The notes beneath the pieces were generated by a model, which saw only the letters and a program-made list of their open reading frames with translations, was not told the DNA's origin and ran no database searches. This document shows positions 1 to 9,645 of a stretch of DNA of 19,905 nucleotides, piece by piece; the first letter of the stretch is position 1; every line of letters starts with the position of its first letter. A program made the translations under genes and the position numbers. The stretch comes from Hymenopellis radicata (taxonomy: Eukaryota > Basidiomycota > Agaricomycetes > Agaricales > Physalacriaceae), in NCBI GenBank assembly GCA_015501595.1, contig JADNRX010000858.1, positions 1-19,905 of the forward strand, in the 5' to 3' direction.

Positions 1-25
1 TTGAACATTTGGCATGTAGGTGGTA

Positions 26-540
26 TTAAAGGCGACGACATCGGGGAGAGGAAGCGGGAGGACAGCCGAGAGCTTTAAATGTCACCGCATGTCCGAAGAA
101 CGTGCGCGGAGAGTACCAAAGCAAGGAGTGAAAAATCGAGCTATCTGGATGATGGTGATGAAGAGATAAGATCGTAAGCAGCGTGATAGAATGGGACATA
201 CCTGTAGGCGACGCGTACCCCATGAATGAATTTTGGAGAGAGGCTTGGAGAGCGTCTTCGAGCATGTTGGAGACGGCGGTGAATATGGATAGATTTATGA
301 TCAGCCAGAGGGAGGCGAGGAAAGCGTTGAGCCATGCAGTGGTTTCTGGAGTTGGAGATGATCTATAAAAGTGTGATAGTAATGTTGGAAATAATAAGTA
401 CATACCGGTTGGCGATCATTATCTGGTTCTGGTATGAGTTTGATTCAAGAACTCGCAAGCAGTATTCCGCCCGTGGCATGGCGTTGACGACGTCCTCCGG
501 CGTTCTTAGCAGCGCGACATCATTAGGGATCAGATACATG
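26..540 (-). pseudogene. SMP-domain (tricalbin/Mug190-like) lipid-transfer protein, broken fragment
   Basis: Seen: an upstream coding stretch ending IANR is joined across a 43-nt intron (363-405, GTATGT...ATAG) in matching phase to a stretch containing TTAWLNAFLASLW, LIINLSIFTAVSNMLED and ALQASL. A one-base shift then gives PKFIHGVRVA. Known: SMP domains of tricalbins, extended synaptotagmins and fungal Mug190 proteins carry a WLN...WPIIN...MLEDxxQASLP...V core; they bind lipids at ER-plasma membrane contacts. Broken: one C appears missing at the ASL/PKF junction (around 243-246), the usual WPIIN Pro is Leu, and the part beyond the next intron (below 180) keeps only weak similarity (TPCFGTLRARSSD) before a stop. 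No C2 domain is visible; the gene would continue off the left edge. Family assignment is fairly sure, ends are not. Confidence 0.5.
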
Positions 541-615
541 GTGATGGACTCGACAAAGGCCGAGGTGATACGACGGCTTGATGAGGGTCGAACGAGGAGG
601 GGTGGTCCCAAAATA

Positions 616-661
616 GATCTGCCTCGGTAGGTTTGGCGTCCGAATTTGGATCTGCCTCGGT
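616..661. repeat. 13-bp direct repeat
   Basis: GATCTGCCTCGGT occurs exactly at 616-628 and again at 649-661, with a 33-bp period. The repeat lies just upstream of the SMP remnant. It may be chance or the footprint of a small tandem duplication. Confidence 0.5.
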
Positions 662-665
662 TCAC

Positions 666-1532
666 CAGAGGGCATCAACGGTGGCCTCGATATGACCAAT
701 TTTCCCATTTGCCCCTGTTTGGTCGCCTCTGCCCTCAAACTCGAACAACTGCCAGTGTTTCAGGATAATCCAGCACATTCCTTGATATGAAGAGCCACCG
801 GGACCTGGACGACCTTCAATTACGCAGGACGGAGAAAACACCGTGTCGAAATGGACCCAAGGAATAAAATAGTAATAAATACGCTCGTTCCACGATGGCC
901 AAAAGCCAAGGACAAGAACAATTCCCTCCGTGGATCCAATGCAGCTGCTCTCGGTGGGCAAAAGAAGACTAGACTCGTGCTCGGTAATACGGACTTGCTC
1001 GCGTCTTATGGCTTTGAAGGCACCTGACGCGCTGCTGCCCCTTGAAGACGGCGAAACGTGCTTGCATCTCAAATGCGAATGACGGTCTAAGTACCCCTAT
1101 CGGCGTCACTCGCCAACGCCTAAACGGACAGCAAATAAGCATATTGAACGAACGCTAAAGCTCGGAAAAGCTAGCCTTCTGAGTGCCTTTACGCGCTTGG
1201 ACATCAGTTGCCATCATCCGGACAGGGCCCGGGAGCACCTACGATTAGGTGAAATCTGCTGGTTATACAGGTTTGCACTGGATCCCTGATGCTCCTTGGG
1301 CAGCGTAAAGAGTCGGACACACAGGTTCTTGGTGCGCGACTTTAGGTTTGCTTAAATCACGATCGGCGTGTTTGTTGCAATGCTGCATTGCTGTTCAAAC
1401 CATCTTGTCCACTGATGGTAAGTACAGCAACGAACTCCATTCGTATTCTCCTTTCATGCAGCTCTTGCACTTTCAAACGGCAACCCACACCCTCGATTTC
1501 GGGATCACGTTATACCGTTTGTGATACTTACT
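666..1532. other. intergenic, no supported gene
   Basis: Nothing convincing is visible. A minus-strand reading frame is open over about 662-1072 (136 codons, aromatic-rich around IYYYFIPWVHFD), but it shows no domain I recognise and no splice-supported partner. The rest is frame-poor on both strands and probably holds the promoter of the GH43 gene to the right. Confidence 0.4.
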
Positions 1533-1538
1533 TATAAA
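1533..1538 (+). promoter_or_regulatory. candidate TATA box of the GH43 gene
   Basis: TATAAA lies 66 bp before the ATG at 1604 and is followed by a pyrimidine-rich stretch (CTTCTCTTC). Spacing fits a fungal core promoter with a short 5' leader. Position and sequence are the only support. Confidence 0.35.
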
Positions 1539-1603
1539 CTGCTTCTCTTCGTGCATAGGTTTCCCATCCGCGGTTTGCTGCGATACCCCACGCTCCTTGC
1601 AAC

Positions 1604-2685
1604 ATGCTGATCTCACTCATCACTTCGGCACTTCTGCCTCTCATCGCCCTTGCCGCGCCTCTAACGGAGCGCGACATCGAGGAACGCTCTATCTCGGGCG
1701 TCATCATCGACTCAGATTTCCCCGATCCGACGTGGTATCAAGTGGGCGATTCTTACTGGGCTTTCTCGACTACGAGTGGTGGCCTGCACGTCCCCATGGC
1801 CACGTCGTCTGACTTTAACACCTGGACGCGTGTTTCAGGATACGATGCCCTCCCCACAGTCGGTGCATGGAGCACCGGCAACGGCGTCTGGCTCCAGATG
1901 TCGTTCGCGTAGTACGTTTCCTCTCAGTCACCATCTCCAACAACAACGTTACTGATACAACACTCTCATCAGGGAAACGGCTTCTACATCATGTACTACT
2001 CTGCCGAAAGCACCAGCAAGACGCCCCACCGGCAAATCCGCCACTGCTTCGGCGCCGCGTGGTCCACGACGCCCCAGGGCCCGTACACGCCCCTCGGGGA
2101 CGACGCGATCCAGTGCCACCTCGACCAGGGCGGCGCCATCGACCCCGCGGGGTTCCAGGACCACACCGGGCGGCAGTTCATCGTGTACAAGATCGACGGG
2201 AACAACATGGGCAACGGCGGGAACTGCAACAACGACGTCGCGCCGATCCACTCGACGCCGCTCATGCTGCAGGAGGTGGACCCGAAGGACGGTATTAGCC
2301 GCATTGGGGACCCCGTGCAGATCCTGGACCGCGGCGACGCGGACGGCCCGCTCATCGATTCGCCGAGTCTCCTGCATCTGCCCTTGCGAGTGCGGCGGGC
2401 GGGTATATTTATTATTTGTTCTTTAGTAGCAACTGCTACTCGGGGAGCTTGTACGATACGAGCTATGCGACGAGTGTCAATGGAATTACGGGCCCGTATG
2501 TCAAGTCGAGTGCGCCGCTGATGGTGACGGGGACGGCGGGGTTGTATAGTCCTGGAGGATTGGATGTGGAACCGGGAGGATATAGGGGGATGTTCCATGC
2601 CGACCAGGCTACGTCTGCGGCGGTGAGAGTGGCGAGGACGGGCACGCTCACGTTTGATGTGGGCGCGAGGACTGTTTTCTATTGA
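1604..2685 (+). CDS. secreted glycoside hydrolase family 43 (arabinanase/xylosidase-like), frame-broken
   Basis: The ATG opens a signal peptide (LISLITSALLPLIALA, cut likely before APLTE) and a short acidic/Arg propeptide. GH43 five-bladed propeller motifs follow: DSDFPDPTWY with the presumed catalytic base Asp, then APDVV, IMYYSAEST, GGAIDPAGFQD with the second Asp, GPLIDSPSL and FFSSNCYSGSLYDTSYA. One intron, 1912-1972 (GTACGT...TCAG, 61 nt), is phase 0. Members of this family cut alpha-L-arabinose or beta-D-xylose linkages in plant cell walls outside the cell. Two one-base losses interrupt the frame: at VW/APD (around 1889-1891, GG where GGG is expected) and between 2375 and 2405. Repaired, the length is about 340 aa, normal for the family. 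The expected acid Glu in the GPLIE motif reads Asp. Codon use changes abruptly near 2390. Identity is firm; whether it makes protein is doubtful. Confidence 0.85.
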
Positions 2686-2897
2686 AGGGGATGAATCTCA
2701 GTAATTATACCTATCATTAGCATTTCTTTTTATCATTATTGATTTGAAATGGCCGCTCGAAAGCTGCCTTCACACAACACCAGAGACTCAGTGTCGCTAA
2801 CAGTGGCTACATCCGTACTGAATAATACTTTTACTACTGATGAAGACAGATTGGCCATGTAAAAGACGAGTAAGTAGTAACAGCAGAGCAAAGTAAC

Positions 2898-3480
2898 CTA
2901 TTCATTGTCAAACGAGGGACCAACCCGATACCACGTGAGCTCGGACGCCTTGTTCTGGGGAACTCTGAGGACCTCGACGGCAGCGTCAATGACTTGTTCT
3001 CTGAATTCCTCGAACGTCTCCATATGGGTAGGGAAGTTGATCGTAATCTGATAAAGCGCGTCTCCATTGGGCATGAAGTGCATCTTTGGACGGTGGCAAT
3101 GACTAGTACAAAGTTGAACAGTCTACAGCAAGTACATAGAATAGAGACGTACGGGAGCTCCTTGGCGTACCGCCTCCACCTAGGGTTTACCCACGCCGTC
3201 TGCGAGTCGCACATGGCATTGTACGTCTTGCCGTCCCATTCGCTCTGCGCGTAAAAGTGGCAATGGAGGTCCCATTCCTCAAACCTCCAACCCAAGGAAT
3301 AAAACGGCGCGACGTGATTATCCACGATGGTGTTGTAGACTGGCGGCGTGGCGGATGCCGGAAGGGTGTCGGGGAACACCTCTTTGCTAATTAAGGAGTG
3401 GCCAAGTACCTAAGATACATTGCGCGCGGACAAGTGCGAACGTACAAAGTCCGAGTCGTTGCTCGAGTCTTGGGCGCCAT
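2898..3480 (-). CDS. unrecognised 157-aa protein with two His-Cys-His motifs
   Basis: Three exons read cleanly from an ATG at 3480: 3446-3480, 3153-3386 and 2898-3102. The introns are 3387-3445 (GTACGT...TTAG, 59 nt) and 3103-3152 (GTACGT...CTAG, 50 nt), both phase 2. The sum is 158 codons with stop. The protein has a short basic N-terminus (MAPKTRATTRTF), then NTIVDNHVAPFYSLGWRFEE, WDLHCHFYAQSEWDG, KELPHCHRPKMHF and a C-terminal QITINFPTHMETFEEF helix region. The LHCHF and PHCHR motifs, the second formed across the last splice junction, could bind metal; that is inference. No signal peptide or membrane segment. I do not recognise the family. It lies tail-to-tail with the GH43 gene, 212 bp apart. 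Exon structure is well supported, function unknown. Confidence 0.7.
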
Positions 3481-3590
3481 TGGTAACACAAATTCTGGTG
3501 GTGGATTCACCAAGGAGTGGTCATTGTCAAGTAGAAATGTCTTGCACGTGCCACGAGACGTATGTACAAGGTAGGAGTATTAGACGCCAT
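3387..3590 (-). repeat. diverged tandem copy of first exon plus intron
   Basis: A second ATGGCG at 3590 begins a stretch (3512-3590) resembling the first exon and intron at 3393-3480. Both start ATGGCG, reach CTTTGTAC or CCTTGTAC, share a GCAA...TACTTG middle and end in CCACTCCTT. Offsets are 110 bp at the ATG and 119 bp at the AAGGAGTGG end. In both copies the TT|GTAC donor lies in phase 2, so the outer copy (3568-3590) could serve as an alternative first exon. Alignment was by eye and many bases differ. Confidence 0.45.
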
Positions 3591-4031
3591 TGATAGTTGC
3601 GATCAGTCTCCTTGGACGCGTTAGAAGTTGACAGTCCTTCTCTCCTGCCAGTGTATAAGATGAATGAACATCGAAGCTCAATGACCAGCTGCATGCAAGA
3701 CATCTTGAAGAATACCTATCCAGAGTGGCGAATGGAAACCCAAACATGAAAGAAGCCAAAGAGCAGCTCTATCCGCGTGCTCAACCCGAATAGATATCAT
3801 TGTTACACAGAGCAGGTGGCGACTGGAGAGAGCAGAAACAGATACAGTACACTAATACTAATAGATTCTGGGCGGCCCAGTCGATACAAAACGGCCGAGC
3901 AAAAAAAAACATTTTGGACAATGGCATTCAACGACGCTGTGTCTTCGCGGCGCCTGACCTCGCAGATCTTCTAGGTGATTCAGAAGGAGCAGGCGGGCCA
4001 TGAGCTGATGAAGCGCGTCAGTGACAGTCTT
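3591..4031. other. intergenic, no supported gene
   Basis: No frame with recognisable domains or consistent splice sites. It contains a run of nine A at about 3901-3909. It should hold the promoter of the His-Cys-His gene to its left and the 3' end of the Lys-rich gene to its right. Confidence 0.4.
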
Positions 4032-5704
4032 TCATTTATCTTCATCGATGGCACTGACCACCGTCTGTGCGCTGGCGCCGTGAAGATCGACCTTCGACCT
4101 CCTCCTCCTCGTCTCGTCTACGCTTCGAGCCGCTAGTGGAAGGGGTAGCGAAACGAACACCAGTGGAGCACGAGGTAGTGGCTGAAAGGAAGTCGCGTAA
4201 GTAAAGGATGTCTGAACTGATGGTATGTCACCTTTTGAGGTCGCATCGTCAAGCTCCGCTGACGTCGAACCTCCATCTTCCATCAACGTATCCTCATCAT
4301 CAGCCGACGACTCCCTGACCACGGACCCGTCTTCGTCAGTGTTAACCACCGTCGTCTCATCAGCGTCTTCGCGGCGTGTCAGTAACCCATGCTTTCGGTC
4401 AGAGCTAATAATCTCACCTTGAACAACAAGGCAAGACTTGACGGGTCGTCCCTCCTGCTTCTTCATCTCAGCCTTCCGAAACTCGACCCACTCAGTGCCG
4501 ACGTGGTGGACAACGCCCTCCGGGTCGGTGTAGTCGGACTGCGCAGAGGGCCATGTCTCGGAGTCATAGTCAAGCCCCCAGAGCTGCGCCGGAGACCACT
4601 GCTTCAGCTGCATCTCGCGATATTCGTCGTTTTGGAATTCCCAAGCTAAGTGGATGATACGTCAATCAGTAAAGATGAATAGGCGGCTTGTGAATGTGCG
4701 CTTACGACGTCCTTCGCGACCTCCATCCTTCTCCTTGAAATTGGGTACTGGAAATAGGTTAGTAAAAGGTTGATACGCGGCGCTGGCATTTGAGACTCAC
4801 CATTTTCAGTCCAGCATTGTTCAAACAAGACTTTATCGATTGGGGCCCACCAACAAGGGAATTTCTTCGCGGCATTATTGGGTCCATCTGACATGCTACG
4901 TTAGTGATCAGACAGACACATGAAGTTGGAGTTTACTAACCAAACGCTTTCGTCCACGGCGCGTATGATAGATCTGTTAATTCGCGCTCAGCCACGCCGT
5001 CGAGATTGGTGCGTCCGCGAGTCCGCATCAGAGAGCAAGCTGTACAAAAAACAAATCAAGTCATGATTGGGATTGGAGGAAGGTTGGGGAGCACTAACGA
5101 AGAGGAAAAGCAGGCGTGCGCTTCTGGAGCAGCTCAAGGCCAGCGCGTTGGAGATCGTATTTCTCCTTATCCTCGACAGGGTATTCGTCTTCTTTGCTGA
5201 TGCCTCCGGGATGGGCGGCGACATAGCCGCTACTCATCTCCTGCGCTCCTACACGGATGACTCGCAGGTCGTTTGGTTTGATGTCGGAGAAGTCATCCTG
5301 AGATGTCGATTGGACTGCTTCCGTAGTCGGTTGATTTGTGTCGATGGGAGACCCTCCAACCGATTCGGCGGGAGTGGATGTGCTTGGAGCAGCGCCGACC
5401 GGGGTGGAATTAGAGACGGTGGCATTATCTGAAGATGCTCAAGGTAAGTGTAAGGATCAACAATAAACGCATGAACATACCGTTCGCGTCTTTCGCCTTC
5501 GAGGAGGCCTTCTTTCCCTTCTTTCCTCGCGCTATGAACGTTCGCGTCAGACAGAACGCGAGACGTTGGATAGATTCACGTACCCTTGCTTGTAGTAGCG
5601 GCGGTAGACTCCTCAGCATCTGAAACCTTCTTCTTCTGGACCTTTGTCTTCTTCGTCCGCGTCGATTGTTCAGCAGTCTGCTTCTTGCTCGATCTCGGGG
5701 CCAT
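4032..5704 (-). CDS. Lys-rich, probably nuclear protein of unknown function, multi-exon
   Basis: Seven exons from the ATG at 5704: 5584-5704, 5481-5531, 5099-5428, 4941-5039, 4801-4887, 4706-4747 and 4032-4645. Every intron (52-60 nt, donors GTACGT, GTATGT, GTTAGT, GTGAGT, GTAAGC) keeps phase; total 447 aa, no frame break. Residues 1-60 are Lys/Ser-rich (PRSSKKQTAEQSTRTKK, RGKKGKKASSK), as in nuclear or chromatin proteins. A Ser/Thr/Pro linker follows, then a folded aromatic core from about 165 to 300 with RTRGRTNLDGVAE, SYAPWTKAF, KKFPCWWAPIDK, WSPAQLWGLDY and EWVEFRKAEMKKQ. The tail is acidic. PCWWAP recalls PWWP, but I do not see that fold and do not claim it. An eighth exon is possible: splicing out 4182-4231 (GTGACA...TCAG) would end the protein at 4042 with a KRRRDEEEE tail. 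Gene structure is strongly supported, role unknown. Confidence 0.75.
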
Positions 5705-6535
5705 ATCTAGTAAACAACTTGCAAGTCGATGGGATGGCTTATGGTGGTGGGGGTGGTTAAAGTGAAGAGAGAGCGAGCACCATTGTTCGCCAGTTTTGTA
5801 GTAGTGGGTCCCTGTACGCGCTTTGACTGATGGGCCATTTGACTCTTGTTACCGCATCGGGAAGTCGGGCCACAGCGAACAATGCACCTGGGAATACAAG
5901 CAAAGGCCCTCTCCCGGGTCTTGGACCATGGGCTCGGCTAATACTTTGTTCAACGGCTAGTAATTGCAAAGGCGCGCTGCCTTGGACTGGCGGATGGTTG
6001 ACATCCGAGTTGAAGTTTTTCTGCTGTGGGCTGTAAATCCATCGAATCTCCACCACGGTTCGTTCATATGCACTCACAATAGAACTATGCTCGACGATGG
6101 GTGGTCGTAGAGACTTCGTTGTCGGGGAAAGTGAAAACGGTCATAACTTGTGCGAATATCGATCCTTTCCGTACGCACGGCGGCGTACCCAATCACCGTC
6201 TCATGAAATAGGCTTCATCACGATATGGTGCGATTTTATCTGGTCAAATTCGCTGCCAGGAATTCATGGTAGAAGGCAGGCAAGCGCACGGCCCGAAGGT
6301 TACCGGTTACCGTCAAGAGTCAATTGAAATACTATCTCACGCATATTGTTCCAGGATTGTTCCTTAAAGCCTTGTATTATTCCACACGACCAGGAAACCA
6401 ATTCCCACACCACTTCCGCGCCTTAAATAATGCTTAGTATTGTGTTCTACTCTCGATGCGTGAGTGTGGTATAATACAAGAAAACAAAAAAAGCGTGAAA
6501 AAAAGCAATGTACAAGGAGGGAAATGAACGGAGAT
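5705..6535. other. intergenic, probably promoter of the Lys-rich gene
   Basis: A minus-strand frame is open over 5757-6077, but it has low-information content (HGPRPGRGP), no family resemblance and no splice partners, so I do not call it. No TATA box is evident before the start at 5704. The right part contains an A-rich run around 6479-6506 just beyond the end of the F-box gene. Confidence 0.4.
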
Positions 6536-7919
6536 TCAGACCACTTCAAACCCTAATCTCCTCCAATCACTCGCAGTCACGTTCACGCCCTCCCAGTCCT
6601 CCAGATACACACCGCGCCCACGACACCGACTCCATACCTGGTGCCAAAAGTGCACCGTGTCCAAATCAGTCTCCTTCTCCCGCCGCACACCATGCAGTCC
6701 CCGACCCATATCACGCACATACCGCAAACTCGGAAAAAGCCTCGCGCCGCAGTAAACTGCGCATCTGCTCGAGCAGCACAAAATCACCGCGCACGATGTC
6801 ACGGATACCGATCAACTTGAGCGTCGGATGTGCAGGGAGTAGGACGTGTGGTGCAATCCAATCCGGAGATTCCCAATTCCACTCGGCATTGGCGGAGCAG
6901 ATGAACTCGGAGAGATTGGGGAGAAGCTTGGCCAGATCGGGACGCACGTTAGGCGCGGAAGGGGTGAGATAGTGTTCCTCGAGGATGGACGAAGAAGAGT
7001 GCCCGAGCTCTAGCTGAACAATGTTCTTGCCATGAGCCTCGAAGAAATTGGTGAACGCCGGAGAAGAATAGCTGAAATCAGGTGAAAGGAGGGAGAGATT
7101 CCGCAGCGCGGGGAGGGTCCATGTGGCAAGTAGTGAGAAGGTATTTGAGCATAGCGATGTTTTTAGTGTTTGTAAGTGGGGCAAATGCAGTGGCTGGACC
7201 ACGATAGCCGGTGGTGTGAACGATCGTGAGTGTGATGACGCATGGAAGTTGAGTTCGAGGAACATAAGGTTTTCCAAAACAGAAAAGAATGGCATAGATG
7301 GTGTTGGCGACGCCTCATACGAGGTCCAGGACAGGCGGCGGAGGTTGTTGGGGAGGGACTGGAACAGGTCGTCGGGCGTGCATGTGTCCTCGAGAGGGGT
7401 GTTCACACTGAACACCGTCAGACGGATGGACCTTTGGTCGCTGTAGATCGCCAAGGAGGGCGCCTTGTCAAGAATGATCCGGAGATGGGTAGGATTACAT
7501 TTATCAAGGACCGTTGTTGTTTCGACATGGAGGCGACGGAGCCACCGGCCGTACGGCCGAGCGGAGAGGGTCCGGGCGAGAAGGGCGGCGTGTCCCGCCC
7601 GACTAACCCAGACGTACTCGTACATAAACTCGAGGGCCCAGATGTGCCACTGACGGCTGACGAGGCAGATGGTAGTTTTCTGACGCATACTGGCATGATA
7701 AGCCGCCAGCCGCAGCTGCATCGAGTGCGGCGGGTCAAGAAACGACACGGTATGGGTGGTATCTAGCGGGTCGGGATTGGAGAGGGTGGCGTATCGGATG
7801 ATGAGAATCCACAGTTCTGACGGTAAACGCGGTGCATCGCCTGAGGGTTGAGGGATACCGTTCCTCCGGCGGTGCTGTTTCCGCTGGAGGGTACGAAGGA
7901 GAGTCGCAAAAGATGGCAT
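6536..7919 (-). CDS. F-box protein of the Agaricomycete LRR-like type, late frameshift
   Basis: From the ATG at 7919 (MPSFATLLRT) the F-box spans about residues 30-105: PRLPSELWILIIRYAT, then TTICLVSRQWHIWALEFMYEYVWV. Degenerate leucine-rich repeats follow (LRRLSWTSYEA, LQTLKTSL, LRNLSLLSPDF, NIVQLELGHS). Such proteins are substrate adaptors of SCF ubiquitin ligases, binding Skp1 by the F-box; that is family knowledge. Uninterrupted by introns. The frame breaks at 6734-6738, where five T on the coding strand replace an expected four: the protein reads REAFSEFAVCA-stop at 6711, but one base over it continues FPSLRYVRDM to VYLEDWEGVNVT and a stop at 6536, a C-terminus typical of these proteins. 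Repaired length is 460 aa. The frame is also open upstream to 8204, including a hydrophobic stretch after an ATG at 8000, which I consider leader. Confidence 0.8.
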
Positions 7920-9645
7920 TTTACTGTAAACAGCGATATCAGCCGCAACGACGATGACGAGGCAAAGGAGAGCGTACGGTAAAGAGTGCTTGGAATGCAT
8001 TTTGACGGGATTGAGGTCACCTCGGGGTCGGCTATAAGATTGTTTCTGGATGGGCCTCGGTGAGTAAAGGGTGCGTTTCCCCATCGAATCAAAAGGGCGT
8101 ACGTTAACGAGTGTTGGTCGGGCTTTTTCGTGGGTATTGTGGTCGCAGGAAGATGGTAGGAATCCTATGTAAGATGAAACGAAAACACGATGAGCACGTC
8201 GCAACCGTTGACGATGACGACGAGCAACTCACCCAAATGGCGCAGTTGAAAGAGGTTGTCAGAGGTGGACGTCGCTGCGCTGTTCAAGAGCTGAGCTCGC
8301 TGCCCACGTTGTGGTAGGAAAGAAACCGTAAAGTCAGCTGGTCCGCCATCAATTCCACGTTATTGAATTTCCAAGTATTGTTCCGCCGGTCACTCGTCCC
8401 TTCCACTTATCTCGCCTGCATGGAGATACATTCCTTCCCTTCTTCATTTATCCACAATTAAAAAACATTATATCTCCTTCACAGTCGTCCCCATATTCGC
8501 CGCCCCGTCCGTTACAGCTTGTCAGCCTTCAATCTTCTGTCAGTTTACTGTCAACAAGCGCCCTGGCATGATTCTCCGCGGGTCGAAATCGGACAGGGAG
8601 CATGAGAACAGCACTGCCTGCTCGGAGCCGCAGGGATGAACGAAAGGAGCACTCCATGTCGGCTTCTTGACTCTTTGTCTGCTCTCTTTAGGAATGTTCT
8701 ACCTGTCCCGGGTCATTCACCGCTGCTCGATTCGCTCCGACTTGATTTACTGATCTCGGCATCCATCGGGGCCAGTAACTCTCAGTTTCGTCTCACAACT
8801 CAACCTCTGAGATGAGAGCTCTAATGTACAAGACTCGCAGCGGGGTTAGCTTGAACCTGGACTTCTCGAAACACCGGGTCATCCAACTCTTTCCAAGTTC
8901 TGAAAACATATCCCTTGACCACTTGACGCGACCGCTCTTCCGTACCCGCTCATCTGCTGACTGTTTTCTTCTGACGATGATACGGGGACCTTCACTTTGG
9001 CTCGTCGATTGCCCTTCTTCGGCCCAGTTTACTCACTCCGTATTTCTCGAAACTACATACCGTTATTCCCTCTCGTCACAGATGTAGCATGACATTCCTT
9101 GCCTCAATGCCCGAGTTCTTGCCTCGTCGAAGCTTCAAGGATACATAGATCATCCTCAACGTAACAGTATCATCGGCCAGTGGGTCATAAACCGTAACTC
9201 TGACACAGCTAGCTCGAGTTCTAGAACCTCCTAGGTCAAGCGCTTGCCACCGACCCTTGCCTCCACAACACCGCTTGACTTTTTGCTAATATCTGAGTCT
9301 CAAATGCTTCTCGCCTATGCTTCCTACTCTCCATGCAAGCTAGTCCGCCTCTCGGTCCTGTTCCCTCGCTCGGCGGAAAACATTGACATAGCCCTCGTAC
9401 GTTCCTCAGAGTCACAAATGGGGACACGGCTTCACACCCTTCAATTATGCGTAGATCACCGTCAAGCCATCGGGCAGTACCTCTCAGTTGAAGTTATTCG
9501 CATCGTGACATCGAAAGCGATACGCATTGCGAGGAAATTCTATGAGATACACATACGACGGTATTGATCTCCATGCAACCCCTTATTCGCCACCGCGAAC
9601 AAGCACTCACTGATATCGAGGCGCATTCATACACCGTACAGTTCC
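7920..9645. other. long intergenic stretch, no supported gene
   Basis: The first part should be the leader and promoter of the F-box gene. Two plus-strand frames (8812-9087 and 9244-9567, 91 and 107 codons) are open but show no domain, and I found no splice pattern joining them into a longer protein. Close to the right end lies the 3' flank of the FHA gene. Nothing else stands out. Confidence 0.4.

Noticed and set aside
662..1072. 136-codon minus-strand reading frame as a gene
   Set aside because: No recognisable domain, no splice partner, and composition fits a chance frame beside a decayed gene.
4801..4947. PWWP domain in the Lys-rich protein
   Set aside because: Only PCWWAP resembles it; surrounding residues and spacing do not match the family as I know it.
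5757..6077. 106-codon minus-strand reading frame upstream of the Lys-rich gene
   Set aside because: No family resemblance; it sits where the promoter of the intact gene at 5704 is expected.
7920..8204. N-terminal extension of the F-box protein with a hydrophobic segment (LPYALLCLVIVVAADIAVY)
   Set aside because: F-box proteins of this type usually start shortly before the F-box, and the ATG at 7919 gives that. A membrane-anchored form from the ATG at 8000 is possible but unsupported.
8812..9567. Two plus-strand frames as exons of one gene
   Set aside because: No signal, motif or in-phase splice pair links them, and neither resembles a known protein.
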